In this document: piece after piece, positions 1 to 6,748 of the stretch
Layout of the letters: every line of letters starts with the position of its first letter
Position numbering within the stretch: the first letter of the stretch is position 1
Source: Candidatus Hydrogenedentota bacterium
GTDB taxonomy: Bacteria > Hydrogenedentota > Hydrogenedentia > Hydrogenedentales > SLHB01
DNA length: 12,964 bases
Assembly (NCBI GenBank): GCA_007118235.1
Contig: SKRY01000481.1
Coordinates: 1-12,964, forward strand
Reading direction: 5' to 3'
Program-made: the position numbers and the translations under genes
The notes under the pieces: generated by a model
What the model saw: only the letters and a program-made list of their open reading frames with translations
What the model was told of the DNA's origin: nothing
Databases searched by the model: none

Positions 1-816
1 CGGCAGTTCGGGCTCAGTTTCCGCATGTATGCCCAAGAGAATCGAGCCCAGGCATATCCCCCGCTGGCGCCTTTCGGAAATCCCGGCGGCGTGCCCATGT
101 TTGCGGCCCCGGATCCAGAGGGGTTTTACGCCGACTACTTCACGGACTTCAGTGTGGCGCAGTGTCCATCGGATACTAGTGGACAAGGCGATGGCCAGCA
201 AGTCCGTGACCGGCTCCCCGAGGGTTCGCTTGAGGATCTTCTCAAGATGGCGGAGGAAGGGGGCGATCGCCTGAGCATGCGGTATTTCCGCGCGGCCAAG
301 CTTGGGCGTTCCTATTGGTATCACGGATATGCGATGAGCAATGTGGATGAGTTCTACGGTGTGTGGAACGCGACGGGAACCCACGAGAATCTTGGTCAGA
401 TATCTCCCGATTGGGGCGGCGCCACGGTGACGATGCCGGTTTTTCTGAAGGATTGGACCCGTGATCTGCAATTGGAGCAAACCTTGCCCTGGGTTAATCG
501 TCTTGGTACGGGGTTTGGCGGCGGCAGCACGGTCTCGCGGTTGCGCGAGGGCGTCGAGCGTTTCGCCATCACCGACATCAATAACCCCGCTGCTGGGGCG
601 CAGGCCCAAAGCACCATGCCCGTCATGTTCGATACCTTTGGCACGGCGGCGCATGGGGACGCAACGGCGGGCAGCATTGTCTTCAATCATATCCCTGGCG
701 GTTCCAATGTGTTGTACATGGATGGCCATGCCAGGTTTGTGCGTTATCCCGAGGCGTTCCCCTTGGTGGATGACCCCGGTATCATCCGGCAAGTGAGTCA
801 CTATGGATTGGGTTAA
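1..816 (+). CDS. Prepilin-like H-X9-DG (DUF1559-type) protein, 5'-truncated by the window edge
   Basis: The reading frame is open from base 1 (RQFGLSFRMYAQENR...) to a TAA at 814-816, so the start lies outside the window. RQFGLSFRMYAQENRA matches the stretch that normally follows the N-terminal prepilin helix in type II pseudopilin-like proteins of Planctomycetota and Lentisphaerota (typically 'LKQLGLAFKMYANEN'). The first ATG seen, at 25, falls inside this conserved segment and is unlikely to be the real start. Near the C-terminus, NHIPGGSNVLYMDGHARF carries the H-x(9/10)-DG signature, here with ten residues between His and Asp. I infer an exported, probably membrane-anchored pseudopilin-like protein; its substrate or assembly is unknown. 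Its 3' end overlaps or abuts the metal-binding lipoprotein gene, so it is probably co-transcribed with the ABC importer. I am confident of the family and not of the function. Confidence 0.8.
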   Translation, partial: RQFGLSFRMYAQENRAQAYPPLAPFGNPGGVPMFAAPDPEGFYADYFTDFSVAQCPSDTSGQGDGQQVRDRLPEGSLEDLLKMAEEGGDRLSMRYFRAAKLGRSYWYHGYAMSNVDEFYGVWNATGTHENLGQISPDWGGATVTMPVFLKDWTRDLQLEQTLPWVNRLGTGFGGGSTVSRLREGVERFAITDINNPAAGAQAQSTMPVMFDTFGTAAHGDATAGSIVFNHIPGGSNVLYMDGHARFVRYPEAFPLVDDPGIIRQVSHYGLG

Positions 817-1690
817 GGCAATGATTCGGTCAAAGGACTTTGGGCCGTTGGCGCTGGCCGTCATCGGCCTTGTAATGGCGGCGGGTTGCGGGGGCTCACT
901 TGACGGCGGCGAGAACAGCGTTGTCGCCGGCAGCTCCCATATCGAGGTGATCCTCGAGGACCTCGCTGGGGATTGGGTCACCGTTCGTTCGCTGTTCCCA
1001 CCCGCCTTGTGTCCCAGCCAGTTCGACATGAAGCCCAGCCATATCAGCGCGTTGCGAACGAGCGAGGCCGTGCTGTTGCACCCCTGGCAGGAGGCCATGG
1101 GTAATGTCCAGGAAGGCTTGCGCACCGCGCGGACGCCGGAGGAACAGGTTCACATCCTGTACATCGAAGGCAACTGGATGACGCCCGAGGCGCAGCGGGC
1201 CGCCACGGAACGCATCGCGGAATTGTTGGAGCCCCTCAAGCCCACGAACGGCGCCTCGGAAGACGGGGAGATATCCGGCAGACTAGCGGAACGCATCGCC
1301 CTCATTGAAGAAAAGGCCGCCGAGGCGCGGGAAGCCCTGGATGCGGCAGGCGCGGCCGGGGTGGCCGTGCTATGCGCCGAGATGCAGGCGGACTTCCTGG
1401 AATGGGCGGGTTTTGAGATCGCCGGGGTGTATGGCGCGCCCGAGGATCTCAGCGTCGCCGCGATTGAGCGCCTTCTTGCTCAAGGAAAGGACGCCGGGGC
1501 GTTGTTGGTGGTGGACAACCTTCAGAGCGGCGATCCAGGGGCGGGCGCGCGCATGGCCAGGGAGCTTGGCGCGGGCCACGCCGTGCTGAGCAATTTTCCC
1601 CGCGCCGTTCCGGAGACCTCGACGTGGGAAGCGACCCTTGAATACAACATCACCCAACTCACCCAAGCGTTGGAGGACGTGAATTCGTGA
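803..1690 (+). CDS. Metal-type ABC transporter substrate-binding lipoprotein (ZnuA/TroA-like, divergent)
   Basis: This is the likely extracytoplasmic binding component of the importer encoded directly downstream. A basic N-terminus, a hydrophobic stretch and the lipobox-like VMAAGC place the lipidated Cys at residue 29. The frame can begin at ATG 803 (14-nt overlap with the upstream gene) or ATG 821 (MIRSKDFG..., a more typical signal peptide, 4 nt after the upstream stop); neither has a good Shine-Dalgarno. The body follows the cluster A-I two-lobe plan: CPSQFDMKPSHISAL (70-84) sits where TroA/ZnuA have DPHxY-xxPSD, GNWM (123-126) where they have DPHxW, a charged linker helix (about 155-182), EMQADFLEWAGFE (193-205), and VVDNLQSG (236-243). 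The usual metal-ligand histidines are missing at these positions. The family assignment rests on this pattern and on the neighbouring ATPase and permease. The transported ligand (Zn, Mn, Fe or other) cannot be decided. Confidence 0.8.
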   Translation: MDWVKAMIRSKDFGPLALAVIGLVMAAGCGGSLDGGENSVVAGSSHIEVILEDLAGDWVTVRSLFPPALCPSQFDMKPSHISALRTSEAVLLHPWQEAMGNVQEGLRTARTPEEQVHILYIEGNWMTPEAQRAATERIAELLEPLKPTNGASEDGEISGRLAERIALIEEKAAEAREALDAAGAAGVAVLCAEMQADFLEWAGFEIAGVYGAPEDLSVAAIERLLAQGKDAGALLVVDNLQSGDPGAGARMARELGAGHAVLSNFPRAVPETSTWEATLEYNITQLTQALEDVNS

Positions 1691-2484
1691 GCGCCGCGCT
1701 GGAACTGCGGGATGTGACGGTGGTCCGCCAGAATCAGCTCGGTTTGGACGGCGTGTCCGTACACATCAACGCCGGGGAGTTCGTGGGCGTCATAGGTCCG
1801 AACGGGGCGGGCAAGACGACCCTACTCACGGCGATCAACGGAATGTGTCCCTTGACGCGCGGGAGCGTGCGCGTTGGGGGGCGAGATCCCCACGGATGGG
1901 GCGGACACCGCGTGCGCGCGGGCATCGGATATGTGCCGCAACTCCGCCGTCCGGATCCGCGCTTGCCCATCACCGTGCGGGAGAGCGTGATGACGGGCCG
2001 GCTGGGGCAGTTGGGATGGCTCAAACGCCCCGGCCGGGAGGATTGGCGGAAGGTTGACGAGGCGCTGAACCGGGTTGGAGTGGGGGAGTTGGCCGCGCGT
2101 CCCCTAGGGCAGTTGTCGGGCGGAGAATATCAGCGGGCCGCCATTGCGCGGGTGTTGGTTCAAGAGCCCGGCGTGTATCTATTCGACGAACCCGCGAGTT
2201 CCATTGACCCCCAGGCCCAACACGACGTGATCGGACTTGTCCAATCCCTTCACCGCGACACGGGAGCGACCATCCTCTATGTGACCCACGACCTCCCGGC
2301 GCTGCCCATGGCGGCGCGGCGGCTGCTGTTGCTGAAGGACGGCCGGCTCTGGCGCGATGGGCCGCGGGAGGCCCTCCTTGAACCGCGTGAGATTCGCGCC
2401 CTGTATGGTTTTGAGGCCGGGGTTTATCCTTTTGACGAAGGCGGCGGTGAAGGGGTTGTGCTGCGCTCAAGGGCGGCGCGATGA
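1687..2484 (+). CDS. Metal ABC transporter ATP-binding protein (ZnuC/MntB-like)
   Basis: This is the cytoplasmic ATPase that powers the metal-type importer. All ABC motifs are intact: Walker A GPNGAGKT (37-44), Q-loop Gln85, signature LSGGE (143-147), Walker B VYLFDE (163-168) with catalytic Glu168, D-loop SSID (171-174) and switch His201 in VTHD. The length of 265 aa fits the ZnuC/MntB/TroB group, and an LYG-type motif near residues 234-240 (RALYG) is common in this subfamily. Translation starts at GTG 1687, whose GTGA overlaps the TGA stop of the binding-protein gene (1688-1690). The gene's own stop overlaps the permease ATG by 4 nt. These overlaps indicate translational coupling in one operon. 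Function is secure at the ABC-importer level, but the metal is unknown. Confidence 0.93.
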   Translation: MSAALELRDVTVVRQNQLGLDGVSVHINAGEFVGVIGPNGAGKTTLLTAINGMCPLTRGSVRVGGRDPHGWGGHRVRAGIGYVPQLRRPDPRLPITVRESVMTGRLGQLGWLKRPGREDWRKVDEALNRVGVGELAARPLGQLSGGEYQRAAIARVLVQEPGVYLFDEPASSIDPQAQHDVIGLVQSLHRDTGATILYVTHDLPALPMAARRLLLLKDGRLWRDGPREALLEPREIRALYGFEAGVYPFDEGGGEGVVLRSRAAR

Positions 2485-3326
2485 TTTGGGAATGGCTTCC
2501 GCATGACTACCTGATGGCTGCCGTGTTGGCGGGGCTTCTCACCGGCGTCATTTGTGGCATCGCGGGCGCCTTCATCGTGACGATGCATCTCGCCTTTCTC
2601 AGCGTGTGTATCGCGCACGCCGCTTTCGCTGGGGCATTGTGTGCCGTGTGGTTGGGGTTCCCCCCCTTGGCGCTGGCGTTGGCATTCAGTTTGGGGGCCG
2701 CCGCCATCGTGGGACCCTTGGCGGAACAAGGAGACCTTAGCCCAGACGCCTCGATTGGAATTATCTTCACCCTCATGATAGGGTTGGCGTTTCTATTTTT
2801 TGGGCTTGCTCCAGAGGCCCGCGCCACATCGCTCACCCTGTTCTGGGGCAGTATCCTCACGGCGGGCGGGACGGATATCACGGTGCTGGGCGTCACCGCC
2901 GCGATGTGCCTGCTCTTGGTGGGCGGATTCTTCAAGGAAATCCAGGCCGTCGTGTGTCATCGCGAAACCGCCATGGCCGCGGGCGTGCCGGCCGCTGTTG
3001 TGACCTATGGCATTCTCTTCGGGACGGGCGCCGTGATCGCTTCCTCGTTGCCGGTGATTGGCGGACTGCTGGTGTACAGCCTGCTCATCAATCCGGCCGC
3101 GGCGGCGCTACAACTCACGTACAGTCTGCGGCGGATGATTGTATTGTCGGCCTCGTTTGGCGTGGCCTCTTGCTGGGTGGGGCTAGCCGCGTCGTATTTT
3201 TGGGATCTGCCCGCGGGCGCGTCCATCGTCATCGTATCCGCCCTTATTTTCGCGGCCGCCGCCGGTCTGAGTCCGAAACGCAGGAGATGGCCTTCATGGA
3301 AGATGCGCGCAACGAAGCCGGCCTAG
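2481..3326 (+). CDS. Metal ABC transporter permease (ABC-3 / ZnuB family)
   Basis: This is the integral membrane component of the importer. The 281-aa protein is almost wholly hydrophobic, with about eight or nine predicted membrane segments (roughly 12-33, 38-58, 62-80, 92-110, 133-152, 172-190, 192-210, 219-240, 246-263). It carries ABC-3 family features: AFLSVCIAHAAFAGA (38-52) corresponds to the conserved 'D-alsHaafpGva' coupling region, and SIGIIFTLMIGLAF (91-104) to the 'iGiiFs' segment. INPAAAALQL (203-212) matches the 'PaatA' motif of TM7. The C-terminus is short and strongly basic (PKRRRWPSWKMRATKP). The ATG at 2481 overlaps the ATPase stop by 4 nt, and the 3' end overlaps the methyltransferase start by 31 nt. 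Confidence 0.93.
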   Translation: MIWEWLPHDYLMAAVLAGLLTGVICGIAGAFIVTMHLAFLSVCIAHAAFAGALCAVWLGFPPLALALAFSLGAAAIVGPLAEQGDLSPDASIGIIFTLMIGLAFLFFGLAPEARATSLTLFWGSILTAGGTDITVLGVTAAMCLLLVGGFFKEIQAVVCHRETAMAAGVPAAVVTYGILFGTGAVIASSLPVIGGLLVYSLLINPAAAALQLTYSLRRMIVLSASFGVASCWVGLAASYFWDLPAGASIVIVSALIFAAAAGLSPKRRRWPSWKMRATKPA

Positions 3327-3940
3327 ACAACCTTGACCTGTACAACCGCGCGTTCTTTGACAGTGTGGCCCACGAATGGGACGCGCACATGGGGCCCGAA
3401 CACCCGGAGAAACTGGCTGGCATCGTCGAGACGCTCGCGTTGCGGCCTGGCGAATGGGTTCTGGATGTAGGGACGGGGGCCGGCGTGTTGGCGCCGCTCG
3501 CGTCGCCCCGTGTCGCTCCCAACGGGATGCTGATTGCCGTGGACCTGGCTTTTCGCATGGTCCGGCAGGCCCGGAGCCAGCACGGAACCATCGAGAACCT
3601 GCGGTTCGTGCAAGCAAACGCCCTTCGCCTTCCCTTCACACGTTCGGCGTTTGACCGGATCGTGTGCAACAGTGTGTTTCCCCATTTCGCGGATCAAGAG
3701 GCCACGGCGAGGGAATTGGCGGATCTCCTGAAGCCCGGCGGCGAATGTGTGGTGTGCCACACGGAGCCGCGCGACGCCATTAACGCGTTTCACTGTTCCC
3801 TCGGGGGCGTCATGGCGGAGAGCGAGCTTCCAGCGGAGTCCGTCATGCACCGGCTGTTCGCGGCGGCCGGTCTGGAGATAACGGCTCTGGAGGATGGACC
3901 GGAACGGTACCTTCTTCGCGCCCGGAAGCCGATCGGTTGA
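3296..3940 (+). CDS. Class I SAM-dependent methyltransferase (methyltransferase type 11-like)
   Basis: This is a 214-aa Rossmann-fold methyltransferase. Motif I is VLDVGTGAGVLAPL (55-68), the acidic residue binding the SAM ribose is in LIAVDLAF (79-86), motif II is RFVQANALRLPF (103-114), and FDRIVCNSVFPHF (119-131) and LKPGGECVV (145-153) complete the UbiE/type 11 pattern. I chose ATG 3296 because AGGAG at 3282-3286 sits 9 nt upstream; the in-frame ATG at 3287 directly abuts this AGGAG and so is too close. The frame stays open further upstream (to 2906), but that part lies within the permease gene in another frame and makes no sensible protein. The gene overlaps the permease by 31 nt, so it belongs to the importer operon. 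The substrate is unknown. Co-transcription suggests that it modifies something linked to the imported metal or ligand, which is inference. Confidence 0.85.
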   Translation: MEDARNEAGLDNLDLYNRAFFDSVAHEWDAHMGPEHPEKLAGIVETLALRPGEWVLDVGTGAGVLAPLASPRVAPNGMLIAVDLAFRMVRQARSQHGTIENLRFVQANALRLPFTRSAFDRIVCNSVFPHFADQEATARELADLLKPGGECVVCHTEPRDAINAFHCSLGGVMAESELPAESVMHRLFAAAGLEITALEDGPERYLLRARKPIG

Positions 3941-4033
3941 GTGGCGCCGCGCCGGCCGCTTCCCCGCTCACAAACGCATGGGGGTGCTATTGGGCTCCCC
4001 TCGATGGAGTCTTCAAGGCCTTTCATGAAGGGG

Positions 4034-4062
4034 TGGAACTTTTTCGCGCGGCCGTATATAAT
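4034..4062 (+). promoter_or_regulatory. Sigma70-type promoter of the pal/cpoB-like unit
   Basis: A perfect -10 box TATAAT (4057-4062) lies 17 nt downstream of a weak -35 candidate TGGAAC (4034-4039, 3 of 6 consensus matches). The surrounding AT-rich patch stands out in GC-rich DNA. The predicted transcript would start near 4069 and carry a leader of about 105 nt before the GTG at 4175. Confidence 0.5.
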
Positions 4063-4174
4063 AGAAATAGCTAGCGATGGACTAGCACGTTGAATCGCGC
4101 CTTGGGAATTGGTACCATGGCTTTGGTGTGTTGTAAGTGTAAAGGCAGTATGGGACTGCCGCGGAGGAAAGACC

Positions 4175-4717
4175 GTGTACAAAAGCAAGAAAACCGACAA
4201 AATTTTTGTTGTGGCAATGGTGGTCCTGGCCGCAGTGGCGCTGGGCTGTCAAAGGGGAGGACCGGAAGTAACCCCCGATTACGACACGACGGATGTTCGT
4301 GACGTTCCCAGTGGCGTCGACGATGGGACGACGGGCGATGGATTGCCCGACGTGGACGTGACGCAACTATTGTTCGAGCGAGACTCCGGTCTTCAAACGA
4401 TTTACTTCGATTTCGATGATGAACGCATCCGGGGCGACATGGAGAGCGTGCTGCGTAGGAACGCGGAAATGATCCAAGAGCATCCCGGGGTGATGATCCA
4501 GGTCGAAGGCCACACTTGTGAGATTGGCACGCAAGAATACAACCTTGCTCTGGGTGAACGGCGCGCGCTTTCCGTGCGTAATCATCTGATGCGGCTTGGC
4601 GTGTCTGGCGATCGGTTGATCACGGTGAGCTACGGCGAGGAAATGCCAGCGAATACCGGGACAACGGAATCGGCATACCGTCAGAACCGGCGGGTTGAGT
4701 TCAGCAGGGCGATGTAA
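4175..4717 (+). CDS. pal: Pal-like peptidoglycan-associated lipoprotein (OmpA C-terminal domain)
   Basis: This is probably an outer-membrane lipoprotein that tethers the membrane to peptidoglycan. I chose the GTG at 4175 because GGAGG (4163-4167) lies 7 nt upstream. It gives a 180-aa protein with a basic N-terminus, a hydrophobic helix and the lipobox-like ALGC (Cys25). An upstream in-frame ATG at 4109 would add 22 residues with no signal-peptide logic. An acidic, Thr/Asp/Gly-rich linker (about 30-65) leads to an OmpA-like domain: TIYFDFDDERI (75-85), EGHTCEIGTQEYNLALGERRA (111-131) and RQNRRVEF (169-176). The last two closely follow Pal (GHTDERGTPEYNxALGERRA). The residue equivalent to the DAP-binding Asp is Cys115, while the partner Arg130 is kept. 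It is followed 14 nt later by a CpoB-like gene, as in tol-pal loci, but no TolQRAB genes are in the window. Confidence 0.88.
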   Translation: MYKSKKTDKIFVVAMVVLAAVALGCQRGGPEVTPDYDTTDVRDVPSGVDDGTTGDGLPDVDVTQLLFERDSGLQTIYFDFDDERIRGDMESVLRRNAEMIQEHPGVMIQVEGHTCEIGTQEYNLALGERRALSVRNHLMRLGVSGDRLITVSYGEEMPANTGTTESAYRQNRRVEFSRAM

Positions 4718-4731
4718 AACAGAGGTAAGGC

Positions 4732-5562
4732 ATGATCGTTAAGCGGGCGACGGCGGGAGCGATGCTAGTCCTTGGCGCCTTGGCGACAGGATGCGCGACG
4801 ACTGGCGGCAGTCAACTCGAGAATACAGTTTACCGTAACAATGAAATGTTGCGTAATATGCAGCGTGATCTCAATAGTTCGGTTGAGAATCTTAATAGCA
4901 CCGTAGCAAATCTGGAAACACGCCTGGATCAAAATGAAGGGCAGATGCGAACGCTTCGGGGACTATCGGAAGAGAATCAACATCAACTCGAGACATTGCG
5001 GCAACGCCTGGAGGAATACACCACGGCGATGTACCGTCATCTTGATTTGACACCGGGCGGCAGGCCGAGCGATGCGTGGCGCCCGCTGGAGGACCAGGAT
5101 GACGTGGACGTTGGCGATCCCGTAATTGACCAGGGCATGGAGGATACAGCTCCGATGGCCTTGCGTCCGGACGCGGAGTTGCAGGCGCCCGCGGATCCGA
5201 TGTCGGTGTACGAACAGGCGCAACGCAGCTTCATGGACAACAACTATCAGGAGGCGCTGGCGGGGTATGAGCAAGTACTGAGCCGGCACCCCGACTGGGA
5301 ACATGCGCATAACGCCCAGTTCTGGAAGGCGGAATCGCATATGAACATGGAGGAGTATCCGGAGGCTATCCGGGAGTACCAACGGCTTCGTGAAGACTAT
5401 CCCGACAGCTCGAAAGCGCCTTACAGCCTCTACAATCAGGCGATAGCTCACGTGCGGCTGGGACAGACCGACGATGCCCGGCGATTGCTGGAACAGATCA
5501 CCGAGCAGTACGGGATGCACGAAACAGCCGAACGGGCCGCCGAAACGCTGCGCCGGCTATAG
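4732..5562 (+). CDS. CpoB/YbgF-like coiled-coil and TPR lipoprotein
   Basis: This is a Tol-Pal-associated type of protein. In proteobacteria CpoB (YbgF) is periplasmic and coordinates peptidoglycan synthesis with outer-membrane constriction. The 276-aa product has a signal peptide ending in the lipobox LATGC (Cys21), so unlike E. coli CpoB it appears lipidated. Residues about 28-98 form a long heptad-rich coiled coil rich in Asn, Glu, Leu and Gln. A Pro/Asp-rich linker (about 106-155) follows, and then three TPR-like repeats (about 157-275; YEQAQRSFMDNNYQEALAGY, WKAESHMNMEEYPEAIREYQ, YNQAIAHVRLGQTDDARRLL) in the typical YbgF arrangement. AGAGG (4721-4725) lies 6 nt before the ATG. The gene starts 14 nt after the Pal-like gene and is closed by the hairpin at 5629, so the two form one unit. 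Confidence 0.87.
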   Translation: MIVKRATAGAMLVLGALATGCATTGGSQLENTVYRNNEMLRNMQRDLNSSVENLNSTVANLETRLDQNEGQMRTLRGLSEENQHQLETLRQRLEEYTTAMYRHLDLTPGGRPSDAWRPLEDQDDVDVGDPVIDQGMEDTAPMALRPDAELQAPADPMSVYEQAQRSFMDNNYQEALAGYEQVLSRHPDWEHAHNAQFWKAESHMNMEEYPEAIREYQRLREDYPDSSKAPYSLYNQAIAHVRLGQTDDARRLLEQITEQYGMHETAERAAETLRRL

Positions 5563-5628
5563 GATGATGAGAAACGGATAGAATTGCCGGCTGACGTCCT
5601 ATGCGGCGAGAGATATGCGGGAATCGCT

Positions 5629-5660
5629 GGGCGCGGAGCAGGTATGCTCCGCGCCCTTTC
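5629..5660 (+). terminator. Hairpin terminator after the pal/cpoB-like unit
   Basis: A perfect 12-bp inverted repeat, GGGCGCGGAGCA (5629-5640) and TGCTCCGCGCCC (5645-5656), encloses the 4-nt loop GGTA and is followed by TTTC. The stem is very strong but the T-run is short. It lies 66 nt after the CpoB-like stop and before the next ribosome binding site, so it separates the two transcription units. Confidence 0.8.
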
Positions 5661-5704
5661 CATGAGATGACGCCAAGACACAACGGAGGAGGAATCGCAC
5701 CATC

Positions 5705-6745
5705 ATGCCCGATCGCGCGAATGAGCGGCCGAAACCATATCTGGGCCTTGACGCAGGAGGCACGAAGACCTATTGCTTGGTGGGGGACGCCAACGGACAT
5801 CTGTTGGGTTTTGGTCAAGCGGGTTGTGGAAACTATGAACTCCACGGGGTGGAGTCCGCGGCGGCGGAAAACCGCAAGGCCGTGGACGAGGCGCTCAAGA
5901 CAGCGGGTGTTGGTCTAGGAGAGATCGCACACGTGGGCATGGGCATTGCGGGGGCGGATCTCCCCGAGGATTACACCATGCTGGAAGAGCACATATTCAC
6001 GCCGCTGTTCGGCGATCTGCCCCGCGTGTTTCGCAACGATTCCATGGCCGCCTTGCGCGCTGGAACCCCAAAACCCTACGGCATCGTCATCGCTTGTGGC
6101 ACGGGGTGCGTGTGCGCGGGCCGAAACCAACAGGGCGAGGAAGCGCGCGCTGCGGGATTGGGTGATGAATTCGGCGACCTCACGAGTGGCTCCATCATCG
6201 GCCGCCAAGGGCTCGATGCCGTGTGGCAGTCGTGGGACGGGGTGCTCCCTCCGACACGGCTTTCGGACCACTTTGTGGCCCGTTCGAGACGCAAGGATGT
6301 CGAAACCTTGTTCCGCGATGTGTATTACGGCCGGCTCGAAGCGGCCGAACTTGAACCCATGGCCAAGCTGGTGTTTGACGCCGCGTTTGAGGGCGACGCC
6401 GTGGCCTGTGATATTCTGGTCAAAGCGGGGAAGAACCTGGGCCGGATAGTCAACGCGGTTGCCCGCAAACTCGCGATGACCACCGAAGAGTTCGATGTCG
6501 TGATGGCGGGAAGCGTTTTCAAGGGCCGCAGCCCCGTGATGGCGGACGCCATGCGCACCATTATTCACCGGCAATGCCCGCAAGCCGTCACTACCACGCC
6601 CGTTTTCGAGCCCGTGGTGGGGGCGCTTCTTCTAGCGATGGAGGCGGGCGCGGGCGCTCCGGTGGACGATGCGGTGTACAATACGCTCGGAAACGAACTC
6701 AGAGACATGGAGCCGCGGTTTGGCGTTCGGCTCTGGAGGGACTAA
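5705..6745 (+). CDS. BadF/BadG/BcrA/BcrD-family ATPase, N-acetylglucosamine-kinase-like
   Basis: This is an actin-fold (ASKHA) sugar-kinase-type protein of 346 aa, probably phosphorylating GlcNAc or a related amino sugar with ATP in the cytoplasm. The phosphate-1 loop is LGLDAGGTKTYCLVGD (13-28). GMGIAGAD (78-85) and VFRNDSMAALRAG (108-120), with likely catalytic Asp112, follow the NAGK layout. The phosphate-2 loop is IACGTGCVCAGR (129-140). LGDEFGDLTSGSIIGRQGL (152-170) matches the conserved GDEGSGxxIG segment, and VVMAGSVFKG (265-274) is the adenosine motif. A GGAGGAGG tract (5685-5692) precedes the ATG by 12 nt. Activator-type members of this family (2-hydroxyacyl-CoA dehydratase activators) are shorter and are expected beside dehydratase genes, which are absent here. 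The downstream UAP1-like gene supports an amino-sugar role. The sugar specificity is inferred. Confidence 0.82.
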   Translation: MPDRANERPKPYLGLDAGGTKTYCLVGDANGHLLGFGQAGCGNYELHGVESAAAENRKAVDEALKTAGVGLGEIAHVGMGIAGADLPEDYTMLEEHIFTPLFGDLPRVFRNDSMAALRAGTPKPYGIVIACGTGCVCAGRNQQGEEARAAGLGDEFGDLTSGSIIGRQGLDAVWQSWDGVLPPTRLSDHFVARSRRKDVETLFRDVYYGRLEAAELEPMAKLVFDAAFEGDAVACDILVKAGKNLGRIVNAVARKLAMTTEEFDVVMAGSVFKGRSPVMADAMRTIIHRQCPQAVTTTPVFEPVVGALLLAMEAGAGAPVDDAVYNTLGNELRDMEPRFGVRLWRD

Positions 6746-6748
6746 ATC

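Noticed and set aside
2906..3295. A long open frame that would extend the methyltransferase N-terminus by 130 residues
   Set aside because: It runs across the permease gene in another frame and yields an Arg/Gly-rich sequence typical of a shadow frame. A good Shine-Dalgarno instead marks ATG 3296.
3952..4035. GC-rich partial inverted repeats after the methyltransferase gene that might be a terminator
   Set aside because: The stems are short or mismatched (GGGGTGC/GCTCCCC, CCTT/AAGG) and no T-run follows.
4033..4050. A sigma54-like -24/-12 element (TGGAAC...CGCG) upstream of the Pal-like gene
   Set aside because: The -12 half lacks TTGC and the spacing is off. The perfect TATAAT just downstream is a better explanation.
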